Source: Tsukamurella asaccharolytica (lineage in GTDB: Bacteria > Actinomycetota > Actinomycetes > Mycobacteriales > Mycobacteriaceae). From it: a stretch of DNA of 64,000 nt. Positions 51,889 to 63,000 of the stretch are shown here, piece after piece. Position 1 is the first letter of the stretch, and each line of letters begins with the position of its first letter. The notes under the pieces are model-generated. The model saw only the letters and a list, made by a program, of their open reading frames with translations. It did not search any database and was not told the origin of the DNA. The position numbers and the translations under genes are program-made. The stretch is taken from NCBI RefSeq assembly GCF_007858435.1, contig NZ_VIGW01000003.1, forward strand, positions 248,001 through 312,000, given 5' to 3'.

Positions 51889-52418
51889 GATTCCACCCAC
51901 CTCTTATGAATCCAGCTCATGCTGCACGACACTTTAAATCGGACGTCTGACACGATTTCGGGCACCCGCGGGTTCACCCCACGGGGCGCACCGAGCCGAA
52001 GTTCGCGACGACGGTCGCCTGGTTCGTGATAGCAAGGATAGGGCTGCATTGCGCCGCCGGGGCATGTATCACGCCATATCGCCCCTCGGCGATGGAGACC
52101 AGCGGCGTGAGATATCCGCTTCAGATCGAGCGGGCTCCCCTTCCTGTGGTCGCACGCGCCGCCCTCGTAGCCACTGTTCGGCTCCGGGGCAATCCGGTCG
52201 CGGCAGCGGTCACTTCCTGCGTGAGTCTGCAGCCTTACCGCAAACGACCTCAGCCGCAGGACCCGGGCGTCCCGGGAGGTCTTTCCTAAGCGGCAAGGCG
52301 GGCACCCCGCTCGACCGTTCCGGTCCCACACGTCCACTCCAACCGGGGCAACCCGGGGATACCCGACATAGCGCCCATGGTTGACTTGTAAAGTCGGGCT
52401 CAGAGCGGGGTTCACCCG
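51889..52418. promoter_or_regulatory. divergent control region between the two defence operons
   Basis: 530 bases with no convincing gene. The only long open frames are antisense extensions of the helicase start. It carries GACTTGTAAAGTC, a 13-base palindrome at 52383-52395 overlapping a -35-like TTGACT, 23 bases before the drmD start. CCGGGGCAACCCGGGG and CCCGGGCGTCCCGGGAGG give local hairpins. The region lies between two systems and may include both promoters and an old junction. Confidence 0.45.
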
Positions 52419-55397
52419 GTGGACTCGGGGGTGCGAGTGGGTATGACTGTGATCAACGACGGGCACATCGGTACCAGCGAGGCGTCGGCCGACAGCGGGT
52501 TCAAGGGCGCTCCGGGATCCATCGCCGTCGTGCGCGATCAGGAGTGGCTCGTCACCGCGGTGGAGCCGACCGCGGACGGCTTCTTCGTCCACGTCACAGG
52601 CCTGTCCGAGCTCGTCCGCGACACCTCAGCCGTGTTCTCGACAGCGCTCGACCGGATCGACGAGGTGGACCCGACCGCGGTCACCGTCGTCGCGGACCCG
52701 TCGGAGCGGTTCCGTCGCAGCCGCCTGTGGCTGGAGGCGATGTTCCGCAAGACTCCGATCGCCGTGACCGACCCCGGATTCGGCACGGCGCAGCGCGGCC
52801 TCGCGAAGCCGCTCGACTACCAGGTGAAGGCCGTCGCGAAGGCCCTGGATCCGGACAAGCTCCGCCCGCGCATCCTGCTGGCCGACGCCGTCGGGCTGGG
52901 CAAGACGATCGAGATCGGGATGATCCTCTCGGAACTGGTCAGACGGGGCCGGGGCGACCGCATCCTCATCGTGACCCCGAAGCACGTGCTCGAGCAGATG
53001 CAGATGGAGCTGTGGACGCGCTTCGCGCTCCCTTTCGTCCGCCTTGATTCCGCCGGGATCCAACGCATCCGGCAGGTACTGCCCGCCAGTCGCAACCCGT
53101 TCACCTACTTCAAGCGCGTCATCATCTCGATCGACACGCTCAAGAGCGACCGGTACATCGCGAACCTGCAGAAGCAACGGTGGGACGCGGTGGTGATCGA
53201 CGAGTCGCACAACGTCACGAACACCGCCTCACAGAACAACCGGCTCGCACGGCTGCTGTCGAAGCAAACCGACGCGCTGATCCTCGCATCGGCGACGCCG
53301 CACAATGGCCGCGCCGATTCCTTCGCCGAGCTGGTCCGCATGCTCGACCCCACCGCCGTCTCCCCCGAAGGCGAGCCCGACTACGCGGAGGTGGCCAAGC
53401 TCGTCATCCGCCGCCACCGCCACCATCCCGACGTTGCCGGCGAGGTCGGCTCGGACTGGGCCGAGCGGCAGCCGCCCCACAACGTGGTCGTGCCCGCCAC
53501 CGCGGCGGAGGACGCGATCGCCCGCGAGCTCGAGGACGTGTGGCTCTGGCCGGAGAGCGGGTCGTCGCCGTACTCGGGGCAGAACTCGTCGCTTTTCCCG
53601 TGGACCCTCGCGAAGGCGTACCTCTCCTCCCCCGCCGCGCTGCTGCAGTCGGTGCGGGAGCGCCGGCGCCGCATCGATGCGGCGGTGCCCAAGCAGGCGA
53701 CGGAGCTGGCGGCGCTGGATCGCCTCGCCGATCTCACCGAGGCCGTCCCGATGGCGTCGTCCGCCAAGTACGTCGAGCTGCGAACGCAGTTGGACGAGAT
53801 GGGCGTCAGCAGGTCCGGCAGTGCGCGGGTGGTGATCTTCGCCGAGCGGGTGGCCACTCTCACCGCGCTCGCCGAGCAGCTCGCCGCGGATCTCACGATG
53901 ACCTCGACCAGGGGCGCCGACCTCGGCCAGGTCGCCGTGCTCCACGGCGGGCTCAGCGATTCCGAGCAGACCGAGATCGTCGAATCGTTCAAGCTCGAGT
54001 CGTCGCCGATCCGGATCCTCGTCACGGGTGACGTGGCCTCCGAGGGCGTGAACCTGCATTCACAGTGCCACCAGCTGATCCACTACGACATCCCGTGGAG
54101 CCTCATCCGGATCGAGCAGCGCAATGGACGCATCGACCGGTACGGGCAGAAGCACCGGCCCCGGATCACCACACTGCTCCTCACGCCCAGCACCGCCCAC
54201 TTCGCCGGCGACCTCCGCGTCCTCGCCCGGCTCGTGGACCGCGAGCACGAGGCGCACCAGGCGCTCGGCGACACCGCGTCCCTGATGGGCACCTACGACG
54301 TCAAGGCCGAGGAGGAATCGATCCGGCAGGTGCTGGCCGGCCAGAAGGAGCTCGAGGCCGTGGTCAAGACCGTCGACGAGGTCGCGGCCGGAACCGGCCT
54401 GGACTCCTTCTTCGCGCAGCTCGCCCTCGGCGGGATCGCGCAGGATCCGCCCGCCGAGCAGCCCGCGAGCGAGGGCTTCCACGGTGCGGGCGTCTACGAC
54501 TCGGAGTTCGAGTTCCTCTCCGACGCCCTGCACGAGTCGTACGTGCACCCGCAGAACGCGCCGAAGGACGGCGTGGATTGGGCGGTGCACAAGCAGTATT
54601 CGATCGCCAGCCTCACGCCACCGAAGGACCTGCGCCAACGTCTGGATGTCCTTCCACAGGACTACCTCAAGGCCCGTTCGATCCGGGAGACCTACAAGCT
54701 GGCCTACACGCCCGCGCGCGGCGAGCAGGAGCTGGTCCAGGCCCGGTCGGGTGCGTCGACGTCCACCTGGCCCGAGGCGCACTACCTCGCTCCGCTGCAC
54801 CCGATCCTGGACTGGGCCGCCGATCGCGCCCTCTCGGAGCTGGGACGGTCGCAGATCTACGCGGTCCGTGGCGCGGTCCCCTTCCCGACGATTCTGGTCC
54901 AGGTCACGCAGACCAACCTGCGCGGCCAAGTGGTGGCGGCCGGCTATTACACGGTCGCCTTCCCAGTGCCGGGCGATCCCGGCGCGTCCCTCGTCGAGCC
55001 CCACACTGGCGCACACGAGGCGGTCGCGGAATTGGCCATCGCGCAGGTCAACACAGGCGACATCGATGGTGCGTCGAACCTGCAGCCCCTCGTGGCCGCC
55101 GCGGTGCACGCCGCCGACGCCAACGCCAAGAACCAGGCGGAATCCGTCCGCGCCGAGTCGGCCGACCGAATCCGGGCGTGGGTCGCGCGGTCGGAGGCCT
55201 GGCAGCACGAGGCGGGCGCGCTCATCCAGCGCGCCGACCTCCGTGACCAGAGCAAGCGGATCGCGGAGGAGAAGGAACTCGCAGAGGCGATGAATCCAGC
55301 ACGGCGCCTTGCCCGCCCGCTGATGGTCGTGGTCCCGGAGGATTTCGATCCCGCGGCCCTCGGCTCCCCGGCCTCGACCACCGGATCGGAGGACTGA
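52419..55397 (+). CDS. drmD: DISARM-like SNF2-family helicase (DrmD-like)
   Basis: A 992-residue SNF2/Rad54-type helicase. The ATPase lobe 1 has LADAVGLGKTIEIGMIL (Lys about 162), TPKHVLEQMQMELWTRF and the DESHN Walker B (residue about 261), with LILASATPHNGRADSFAEL as motif III. Lobe 2 has VVIFAERVATLTALAEQL, VLHGGLSDSEQTEI, ILVTGDVASEGVNLHSQCHQLIHYDIPW and IEQRNGRIDRYGQKH (about 565). The last 300 residues are helical and charged. It ends two bases before the methyltransferase gene. SNF2 helicase plus large N6-adenine methyltransferase is the drmD-drmMI start of class 1 DISARM. GTG 52419 was taken; ATG 52443 is an alternative. Base composition is high (44 of 60 in 54241-54300). Confidence 0.75.
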   Translation: MDSGVRVGMTVINDGHIGTSEASADSGFKGAPGSIAVVRDQEWLVTAVEPTADGFFVHVTGLSELVRDTSAVFSTALDRIDEVDPTAVTVVADPSERFRRSRLWLEAMFRKTPIAVTDPGFGTAQRGLAKPLDYQVKAVAKALDPDKLRPRILLADAVGLGKTIEIGMILSELVRRGRGDRILIVTPKHVLEQMQMELWTRFALPFVRLDSAGIQRIRQVLPASRNPFTYFKRVIISIDTLKSDRYIANLQKQRWDAVVIDESHNVTNTASQNNRLARLLSKQTDALILASATPHNGRADSFAELVRMLDPTAVSPEGEPDYAEVAKLVIRRHRHHPDVAGEVGSDWAERQPPHNVVVPATAAEDAIARELEDVWLWPESGSSPYSGQNSSLFPWTLAKAYLSSPAALLQSVRERRRRIDAAVPKQATELAALDRLADLTEAVPMASSAKYVELRTQLDEMGVSRSGSARVVIFAERVATLTALAEQLAADLTMTSTRGADLGQVAVLHGGLSDSEQTEIVESFKLESSPIRILVTGDVASEGVNLHSQCHQLIHYDIPWSLIRIEQRNGRIDRYGQKHRPRITTLLLTPSTAHFAGDLRVLARLVDREHEAHQALGDTASLMGTYDVKAEEESIRQVLAGQKELEAVVKTVDEVAAGTGLDSFFAQLALGGIAQDPPAEQPASEGFHGAGVYDSEFEFLSDALHESYVHPQNAPKDGVDWAVHKQYSIASLTPPKDLRQRLDVLPQDYLKARSIRETYKLAYTPARGEQELVQARSGASTSTWPEAHYLAPLHPILDWAADRALSELGRSQIYAVRGAVPFPTILVQVTQTNLRGQVVAAGYYTVAFPVPGDPGASLVEPHTGAHEAVAELAIAQVNTGDIDGASNLQPLVAAAVHAADANAKNQAESVRAESADRIRAWVARSEAWQHEAGALIQRADLRDQSKRIAEEKELAEAMNPARRLARPLMVVVPEDFDPAALGSPASTTGSED

Positions 55398-55399
55398 CC

Positions 55400-58300
55400 G
55401 TGTCCGCGCCCTCAGACGCCCTGATCGTCGGCGACGAATTCCTCAGCGAGCACTACTTCACCACAGATGCGAAGTCGCAGTCGTTCCAGGCGAAGGCACT
55501 CGAGCGCCGGAAAGCCTGGGACGGAGCCAAGTCCGACGGTGCCGCCACCACCCGCAGCCGATACACAACGTCGCGAAGCACACTGGCACGCTCCCTCAGC
55601 GGCCTCGAAGAAGCAGCCGACGCGCAGACGCTCGACACCCTGTACAACGATCTCCGTTCGATCCTCGGTTACGACAACAGCATCCGCTGGGAGACGGCAC
55701 GCCTCGGCGGCTTCGACCACGAGCCAGGACCCGCGATCGAGTACCGCACCCGCGGCCTCACCGGCCCGGCTCCGTTCGTGATCATCGAGGCGGCGGGCGG
55801 GCTCACCGTCGAGGATCTGCTCGCGAAGAACGAGAAGACGCTGCTGCGCGATTTCCACACCGAGGACGACACCATCACCTCCGTAGCGGGCTTGCTGTCG
55901 CGACTTTTCGTCGAGGACGACGGTCCGCGGTTCGCGCTCGTGCTCGCCGGGAGCATCGCGCTGATCACCGAGAAGGAGCGCTGGCTCGAGGGCCGCTATC
56001 TCGCCGTCGACCTACAGCTGGTGGGTGAGCGCAACGACGACAAGCGAGGTGGCGAAACCGACCGGGCACTGACCTGCCTCGACGCCGATTCCCTCGCACC
56101 GGATTCCGACGGCGACATCTGGTGGTCGACGGTGCTCGGTGAGTCCGTGAAGCACACCGTGGGCGTCTCGAAGGACCTGCGTGAGGGCGTGCGGCTGTCG
56201 ATCGAGATCATCGCCAACGAGGTGGTGGAGCGCCGCGCGGCGCAGGGCCTCGAGCCGCTCCCGAACGATCAGGCGCAGGTGCTCGCCGGCCAGTCGCTGC
56301 GTTTCCTGTACCGGGTGCTGTTCCTGCTGTACGCAGAGGCCACGCCCGAGCTGGCCGTCCTCCCCACGGGCGATCAGACCTACGAGCGCGGCTACAGCCT
56401 CGACCGGCTCCGCGAGCTCCTGCCGGTGGAGATCGTCACCCCGCGGGCACAGGCCGGGACGCACTTCTACGACTCGCTGGCCGTGCTGTTCGACCTCGTC
56501 GACCGCGGCCACGACGGCGGCTCGGCGGGCAACGACGGTGCCTACGCCGAGGGCCTTACGTTCGGTGCCCTGCGCGCCGAGCTGTTCCGTCCCGAGGCCA
56601 TCGCGCACATCGCGACGGTGAAGCTCGGCGACGAAGCGCTGCAGCGCGTCCTGCGGCACCTACTGCTCAGCAAGGAGGCGAAAGGCCGCGATCGCGGCTT
56701 CATCTCCTACGCCGAACTTGGGATCAACCAGCTCGGGGCCGTCTACGAGGGCCTCATGTCGTACACAGGCTTCTTCGCGCAGGAGGACCTGTACGAGGTG
56801 GCCAAGCACGGCAATCCCGAAGACGGATCGTGGGTGGTCCCGGAGGACCGCATCGCCTCGATCTCGCCGTCGGACTTCGTCAAGGCACCCGACGAGAACG
56901 GCGAACTCAAGCCGGTGATCCACCGGCGCGGCACGTTCGTCTTCCGCCTCGCCGGCCGGGAACGTCAGCAATCCGCGTCGTACTACACCCCGGAGGTCCT
57001 GACCCGGTTCACCGTCGGGCAGGCCCTGGAGGAACTGCTCGACCAGGACGACTCCACGACCACCGCCGACGAGATCCTCGACCTCACGGTCTGTGAGCCG
57101 GCGATGGGGTCCGGCGCGTTCGCCATCGAGGCGGTGCGACAGCTCGCGGAGCAGTACCTCAAGCGCAAGCAGGACGAGACCGGCGAGCGCATCGACCCCG
57201 ACCAGTACGCCATCGAGCTGCAGCGCGTGAAGTCCTACCTCGCGCTGCACCAGGTGTACGGCGTGGACCTCAACGCCACCGCCGTCGAGTTCGCCGAGAT
57301 CACGCTGTGGCTCGACACCATGGGCCCCGGCCTCGCCGCCCCGTGGTTCGGCCTGCACCTGCGCCGCGGCAATTCGCTGATCGGCGCCCGGCACACCGTG
57401 ATCCCGGCCGACCAGGTGACCGATCGCGGCTACATCGAGGCGACACCGGTCGACGTGCCACTCACCGATGGGCTGACGAACCACCACAACGCCGTCCACC
57501 ACTTCCTCCTGCCGACAACCGGCTGGGGTTCGACGGTCGACGCCAAGGAGGCGAAGAACCTCGCCCCCGAGACAACGGCGAAGCTGAAGGACTGGCGCAA
57601 GACCTTCCGCAGGAAGCCGACGGCAGCCCAGGTCCGCGGCCTGCGGAACCTCGCACTCCGCACCGAGGTGCTGTGGGGCTTCGCTCTGCGGCGCCTGGAG
57701 ATCGCCGAGTCCGAGATCCGGCGCGACATCCCGCTGTGGGGCCGAGACTTCACCCCCACCGGCGGAGCCGTCTCCCGCGAACAGATCGAGGCATCGCTCG
57801 CCGACGAGAACGGCGCCTACCGACGGCTGCGCCGCGTCATGGACGCCTGGTGCGCCCTTTGGTTCTGGCCGCTGACCGACGGTGACCGCACCGTCGACGG
57901 CGCGATCGTCGTGCCTCCCAGCCTCGACGAGTGGATCGACACCCTCACCGACCTGCTGGGTAACCCAGTCAAGGAGACCCGCGGGGAGAAGGCCGGCCAG
58001 GGCAACCTCTACGACGTCTCCACCTGGGAGGAGCTGACCGACGCCGAGGAGTCGGATCTGCTGTTCGCGCAGGCCAAGCCGGTCGACGGAGCCCTCTCCA
58101 CCCACCCCTGGCTCGTTGTCGCGGAGCGCGTCGCGCAGCGCCAGGGCTTCTTCCACTGGGAACTCGACTTCGCCCCGGTGTTCAAGCGCGGCGGCTTCGA
58201 CCTCCAGGTCGGCAACCCGCCCTGGGTCCGACCTCGTTCGGATGTCGATGCTCTTCTTGCCGAGGGCGATCCGTGGTTCCAGCTCACCGTGAAGCCGACC

Positions 58301-60088
58301 CAGGCTCAGGTGAAGGAGAAGCGCGAGGCGGCACTCGCATTGCCCGGCATCTCGGATCTCGTCCTCGACGGAACCGCCGATATCGCAGCGACAGCGGGGT
58401 TTATAGGTGATGCCCGAATGTATCCCCAACTCGCCGGCCTGCAACCCGATCTATACCGCTGCTTCATGGAACTGACGTGGCGACATATTTCCCAGCACGG
58501 GAAGGTAAGCCTCGTCCATCCGGAGAGCCATTTCACCGACGAGAAGGCCGGCGCCTTAAGGGAATCTTCATACACCCATCTACGTCGTCACTGGCAGTTT
58601 GTCAATGAGCTCAGCCTCTATGAGGTGGACCACCACGTTGCCTATGGAATTCACGTGTACGGTCAGCCCATAAGCCCTAACTTTCTTAATGCGTGCTCCC
58701 TCTTCCACCCTGATACGGTCACCCGGTCATTCGAATACGACGCTGCGGGACCCGAGCCCGGCATCAAGTCACTCGACGGAGAATGGGACTTGAGCCCCCA
58801 CTCGGGACGAGTCGTGGTGGTCGATGACAGCATCCTCAAAACGTGGCGCGATACGCTCGAATCATCATCCACACCGATTCGTAGAACTCGCATGGTATAC
58901 GCGGTGAATAAATCTATCGCACAGGTCGTCGCCAAGCTTTCCCAAAGGCCTCGAATCGAAACCGTTCCTCTCCAATTCTCAAATGGATGGCATGAGAAGA
59001 ACGATCGATCAAAAGGTAGATTCGACATAGGTTGGGGAGCGCCGAACACTTGGAGCGAAGTGATCCTACAGGGGCCGCACATCTCTGTCGCCACTCCAAT
59101 CGTGAAGCACCCCAACCCCACGATGCTCCACCAGACGGACTGGTCAGAAACCGATCTCGAGACATTGACCCCGGATGCGATCCCGATAACGTCATATAAG
59201 CCTGCCGGTCGTCCGGACGCATTCGACGCGAGCTATCGGCGATGGAACGTGCCTGATGAAGTCGGGGCCATTCATACCGTGAATCCGCGCGAGCATTACA
59301 GGGTCGCGTGGCGCAACATGACGAAGTCCACAAACGAACGCGCCTTCTTTCCGGCGATCATACCTCCTGGCCCCACTCACATACACGGCGTCACTTCGGC
59401 AGGCGACCCGACAGGGGCATCGGACCGAATCGTGGCCATTGCCGCCACACTGGGGTCCCTGCTGGCGGATTTCTGCACTCGAGTCGCGCCGAAATCAACA
59501 ATCTCCGCGGCGACCGTAAATCGTATGCCCTGGAACGAAACCGATATCTTGCAACACCAACTAACGATACGTTCACTGCGACTCAACTGTGTTACACGAG
59601 AATACACACGACTATGGTCGGCATGCTTCAACGATGCCCTGCAGTTGGATACGTGGGCGGGAGGATTCGAGCACCGTCGAAGGAAGCCAATCGGCGATAT
59701 CGGTCCCGAGTGGACCCCGGACACACCACTTCGGATTGCGGCGGACCGTCGGCAGGCACTGGTGGAGATCGACGCACTGGTGGCACTCGGCCTCGGCATC
59801 ACCGCGGACGAGTTGTGCACCGTGTACCGAACCCAGTTCCCCGTGCTCTACGGGTACGACCGGAACAAGTACCTCTACGACATGAACGGCCGCCTCGTCC
59901 CGCAAGAGGTACTGGTCCGCTGGCGCAAGAAGGGCGACGACCTCACCGAGGAGGAGCGGACGGCGACGAACACGTCGGGTAACACGTATACGTACGAGCT
60001 GCCGTTCCAGTTCCTCGACCGCGAGAAGGACATGCGGGAGGCGTACGCCGAGTTCGAACGCCGGCTGGCGGAGAAGGGCGAGGTCTGA
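55400..60088 (+). CDS. drmMI: DISARM-like N6-adenine DNA methyltransferase (DrmMI-like)
   Basis: A 1562-residue Eco57I/PglX-type methyltransferase that likely marks host DNA as self. Start GTG 55400, two bases after drmD. Residues 1-500 are a helical N-terminal region with no visible nuclease PD-(D/E)XK motif. Motif X is RQQSASYYTPEVLTRF (about 522), motif I is CEPAMGSGAF (about 565) and motif IV is NPPW (about 939) in QVGNPPWVRPR. This gamma-class order puts some 370 residues between I and IV. Residues about 1000-1430 are a target-recognition-like region encoded by DNA with clearly lower GC (29 of 60 in 59521-59580 against 40 of 60 in 57181-57240), so it may have been exchanged. The C-terminus resumes high GC. 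The stop is two bases before the next gene. Confidence 0.8.
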   Translation: MSAPSDALIVGDEFLSEHYFTTDAKSQSFQAKALERRKAWDGAKSDGAATTRSRYTTSRSTLARSLSGLEEAADAQTLDTLYNDLRSILGYDNSIRWETARLGGFDHEPGPAIEYRTRGLTGPAPFVIIEAAGGLTVEDLLAKNEKTLLRDFHTEDDTITSVAGLLSRLFVEDDGPRFALVLAGSIALITEKERWLEGRYLAVDLQLVGERNDDKRGGETDRALTCLDADSLAPDSDGDIWWSTVLGESVKHTVGVSKDLREGVRLSIEIIANEVVERRAAQGLEPLPNDQAQVLAGQSLRFLYRVLFLLYAEATPELAVLPTGDQTYERGYSLDRLRELLPVEIVTPRAQAGTHFYDSLAVLFDLVDRGHDGGSAGNDGAYAEGLTFGALRAELFRPEAIAHIATVKLGDEALQRVLRHLLLSKEAKGRDRGFISYAELGINQLGAVYEGLMSYTGFFAQEDLYEVAKHGNPEDGSWVVPEDRIASISPSDFVKAPDENGELKPVIHRRGTFVFRLAGRERQQSASYYTPEVLTRFTVGQALEELLDQDDSTTTADEILDLTVCEPAMGSGAFAIEAVRQLAEQYLKRKQDETGERIDPDQYAIELQRVKSYLALHQVYGVDLNATAVEFAEITLWLDTMGPGLAAPWFGLHLRRGNSLIGARHTVIPADQVTDRGYIEATPVDVPLTDGLTNHHNAVHHFLLPTTGWGSTVDAKEAKNLAPETTAKLKDWRKTFRRKPTAAQVRGLRNLALRTEVLWGFALRRLEIAESEIRRDIPLWGRDFTPTGGAVSREQIEASLADENGAYRRLRRVMDAWCALWFWPLTDGDRTVDGAIVVPPSLDEWIDTLTDLLGNPVKETRGEKAGQGNLYDVSTWEELTDAEESDLLFAQAKPVDGALSTHPWLVVAERVAQRQGFFHWELDFAPVFKRGGFDLQVGNPPWVRPRSDVDALLAEGDPWFQLTVKPTQAQVKEKREAALALPGISDLVLDGTADIAATAGFIGDARMYPQLAGLQPDLYRCFMELTWRHISQHGKVSLVHPESHFTDEKAGALRESSYTHLRRHWQFVNELSLYEVDHHVAYGIHVYGQPISPNFLNACSLFHPDTVTRSFEYDAAGPEPGIKSLDGEWDLSPHSGRVVVVDDSILKTWRDTLESSSTPIRRTRMVYAVNKSIAQVVAKLSQRPRIETVPLQFSNGWHEKNDRSKGRFDIGWGAPNTWSEVILQGPHISVATPIVKHPNPTMLHQTDWSETDLETLTPDAIPITSYKPAGRPDAFDASYRRWNVPDEVGAIHTVNPREHYRVAWRNMTKSTNERAFFPAIIPPGPTHIHGVTSAGDPTGASDRIVAIAATLGSLLADFCTRVAPKSTISAATVNRMPWNETDILQHQLTIRSLRLNCVTREYTRLWSACFNDALQLDTWAGGFEHRRRKPIGDIGPEWTPDTPLRIAADRRQALVEIDALVALGLGITADELCTVYRTQFPVLYGYDRNKYLYDMNGRLVPQEVLVRWRKKGDDLTEEERTATNTSGNTYTYELPFQFLDREKDMREAYAEFERRLAEKGEV

Positions 60089-60090
60089 GA

Positions 60091-63000
60091 ATGGCCGAGC
60101 TGCTTCCCCTCTCACAGGCCGAGACGATCAAGGCGAGCCTGCTGGATTACCTCGGCACCACTTTCGCGTTGGCAGACCCGGACGCGAAGCAGGTGCTCGA
60201 CGAGTTCCTGCAGGACCCGAAGACCGGGATGTTCCGCGGCCCGTACGTGCGGCTACGCCTGCCGTTCCGGCCCGCGGCGGACGGGTGGCGCGAATCGCTG
60301 GAGTGGTACGAGGGATTCACGCCGTACGGCCACCAGGCGGCGGCGTTCGAGCGACTTTCCAGCTACAACCTGACCCCCGAGAAGCCGCGCCCGCAGCCCA
60401 CTCTCGTGACCACCGGCACAGGATCGGGCAAGACCGAGACCTTCCTCTACCCGATCCTCGACCACGTCCAGCGCGCCAAGCGCAACGGTCAGACCGGCAC
60501 GAAGGCGCTCGTCCTCTACCCGATGAACGCCCTGGCCAACGACCAGGCGTCCCGTCTCACCGAACTGCTCACGAGCAATCCCGCGCTCGGCGGCATCACC
60601 GCCGCCCTGTACACCGGTGAGTCCGGCCCGAAACGCGGCCGCGTCACCGCAGAGGGCCTGATCACCGAGCGCGAGATCATCCGCGACACCGCCCCGGACA
60701 TCCTGCTCACCAACTACAAGATGCTCGATCAGCTGCTCCTCCGTCCGGCGGACGCGGAGCTCTGGAAGCAGAGCGCCACCAGCCTCCAGTACCTGGTACT
60801 CGACGAATTCCACACCTACGACGGCGCCCAGGGCACCGACGTCTCCATGCTGCTGCGCCGCCTCGGCCAGACGCTCAAAAGCTACTGGCACGACGACGAA
60901 CCCGGCATCACGACCGAGGACCGCGAACGCCCGCTCGGCCGCATCACCCCGGTCGCCACCTCCGCCACCCTCGGCGACGGCAACGACCCCACCACCATGC
61001 TCGAATTCGCCCACACCGTGTTCGGCGACGCGTTCACCGCCGAGTCCGTGGTCACCGAATCGCGCCGCTCCGTGGCGGACTGGTCCGACGGAGCCGAGGC
61101 TCGCGTGACCGCGGCAGGCCTGCCGCCGAAGGAGACCGACACATCCACGATCGCGGCGATCACTGCCGACCCGGACGACCCGTTCGCTGCATCCTGCACC
61201 GTACTCGGCACGCTGTACCAGAAGTCGCCCGCTGCGATCGCCCGCGCGATCGGCCAAGACGAATCGCTCCTCCTCGATCTGGTGCGCGCCCATCCGATGA
61301 TCCACGAACTCATGCGGCGCACCCGGGCCGCCGTCACCGTCGACGAACTGGGCGGGCCGCACGTCGTCGGGCCCCTCCTGACTCTGCTCAGCCACGTCCG
61401 CGCCTCCCCCGCCGGCGGACGCGCCGCGGCCTCGGTCGAGGTGCACCTGTGGATCCGAGAGCTCACCCGCATCGACCGTGCCCTCTCCGGCGCACCGCGC
61501 TTCATCTGGGCCGACGACGGCGTGGTGATCGACCAGATGGAGGACCACCACGAGGTGACGTACCTACCGTCGACGTACTGCCGCCACTGCAACCGTTCCG
61601 GCTGGGGCGCAGTCCTCGCCCCCACGGGCACCGACTTGGATGCCGACGACACCACCATTCGTCGCCGCTCACTCAACAAGGACGACCGCTTCCGCGCCCT
61701 GATCCACGCCCCGAAGGAGGCTCTCGATGCAGAGGCCGGGCCGGCCGCCTCCCCCGACGACCCGACCGGGCTCGCGTGGCTGATGGTTCAGGAACGCCGC
61801 ATCTCGCTGCAACGGCCCGACGAGCTGTACCTTGCCGAAGGCCTGGCGCTGCCCGTCCTGATGAACCTCGGCGATGATGCGGGGGCGGACTCCGTGAAAC
61901 AGACGTGCCCGTCCTGCAAACAACCCGACGGAATCCGGTTCCTGGGCTCCGCGATCGCCACGATGCTGTCCGTCTCGATGTCCACTCTCTTCGGCACACC
62001 CGAACTGGACAGCCGCGAGAAGCGCGCGCTGGTGTTCACCGACAGCGTGCAGGACGCCGCCCACCGCGCGGGCTTCGTCCAGGCGCGCTCGCACGCGCTC
62101 ACGCTGCGCACCCTGATCCGGCAGGCGCTCAACGACGGTCCCTCCGACCTCGACTCACTCACCCACCGCGTGCTCGCGCTGGCGGGCGACGATCAAGCGG
62201 CACGATTCCGGCTCCTCCCACCCGAACTCGCCGAGCGGAGCGACTTCGCGAAGTTCTGGACCGCGAAGACCGCCGCAGGTGTTCCGCTCAAACTGCGCAA
62301 TGCCATGGCGCGCCGGCTGGCCCTGGACACCGCACTCGAGTTCGGCCTGCGGTCCGGGGTCGGCCGCACGATGGAGCGCACCGGTACGGCTCTCGCCTAC
62401 CTGGACGTGCCCACCTCGAAGCTGCTCGCCATCGGGCACGAGGTGGTTCGTTCCCCGGACGTGCAGACGTCTCTCGATGATCCCGAGGACGCGATCCTGC
62501 TCCGTTGGATCCAAGGTGTCCTCCTGCACCTACGACAGCGGGGCGCGATCGCGCACCCGTGGTTCGAGCGATATCGCCAGGAGGACGGCAACCGGTGGTG
62601 GATCACCGGCGGCCGCAAGCGGGGTGAGGGGATGCCCGGGTTCGGCCGCGGCTCCTCGGCGCCCGCCTACCCGATCACGGGCAAGAGCGGCGAGACAGAT
62701 CTGGAGCCGATCGCCTCTCCGCGCGGTTGGTATGCGAAGTGGACCGCCAAGTCGTTGGGAATGACGGCGATCGAGGGTGGCACGCTGGCCCGCATCCTGT
62801 TCGATCGCCTGCACCACCGGGACGTGGTGGAGCGCACCACCACCCAGTCCGGGGCCCAGACGTACGGCCTGCCTCCCACATCGGTGATCGCACGCACCGT
62901 CACGGCACGGGAACTCGCCGACGATGCAGTGTCACTGATCTGCTCGACGTGCCGCGCGCCGCTGTACTCCGCTCCGGAGGTCGTACAGCAGATGCTGGGC

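Noticed and set aside
51855-52592. A 245-codon minus-strand frame between the defence operons
   Set aside because: It overlaps the starts of both neighbours and has a random-looking composition (many His, Arg, Pro) with no motif.
56660-58444. A 594-codon minus-strand frame opposite the methyltransferase
   Set aside because: It mirrors the methyltransferase catalytic region, stops where that gene's GC drops, and has no recognisable sequence.
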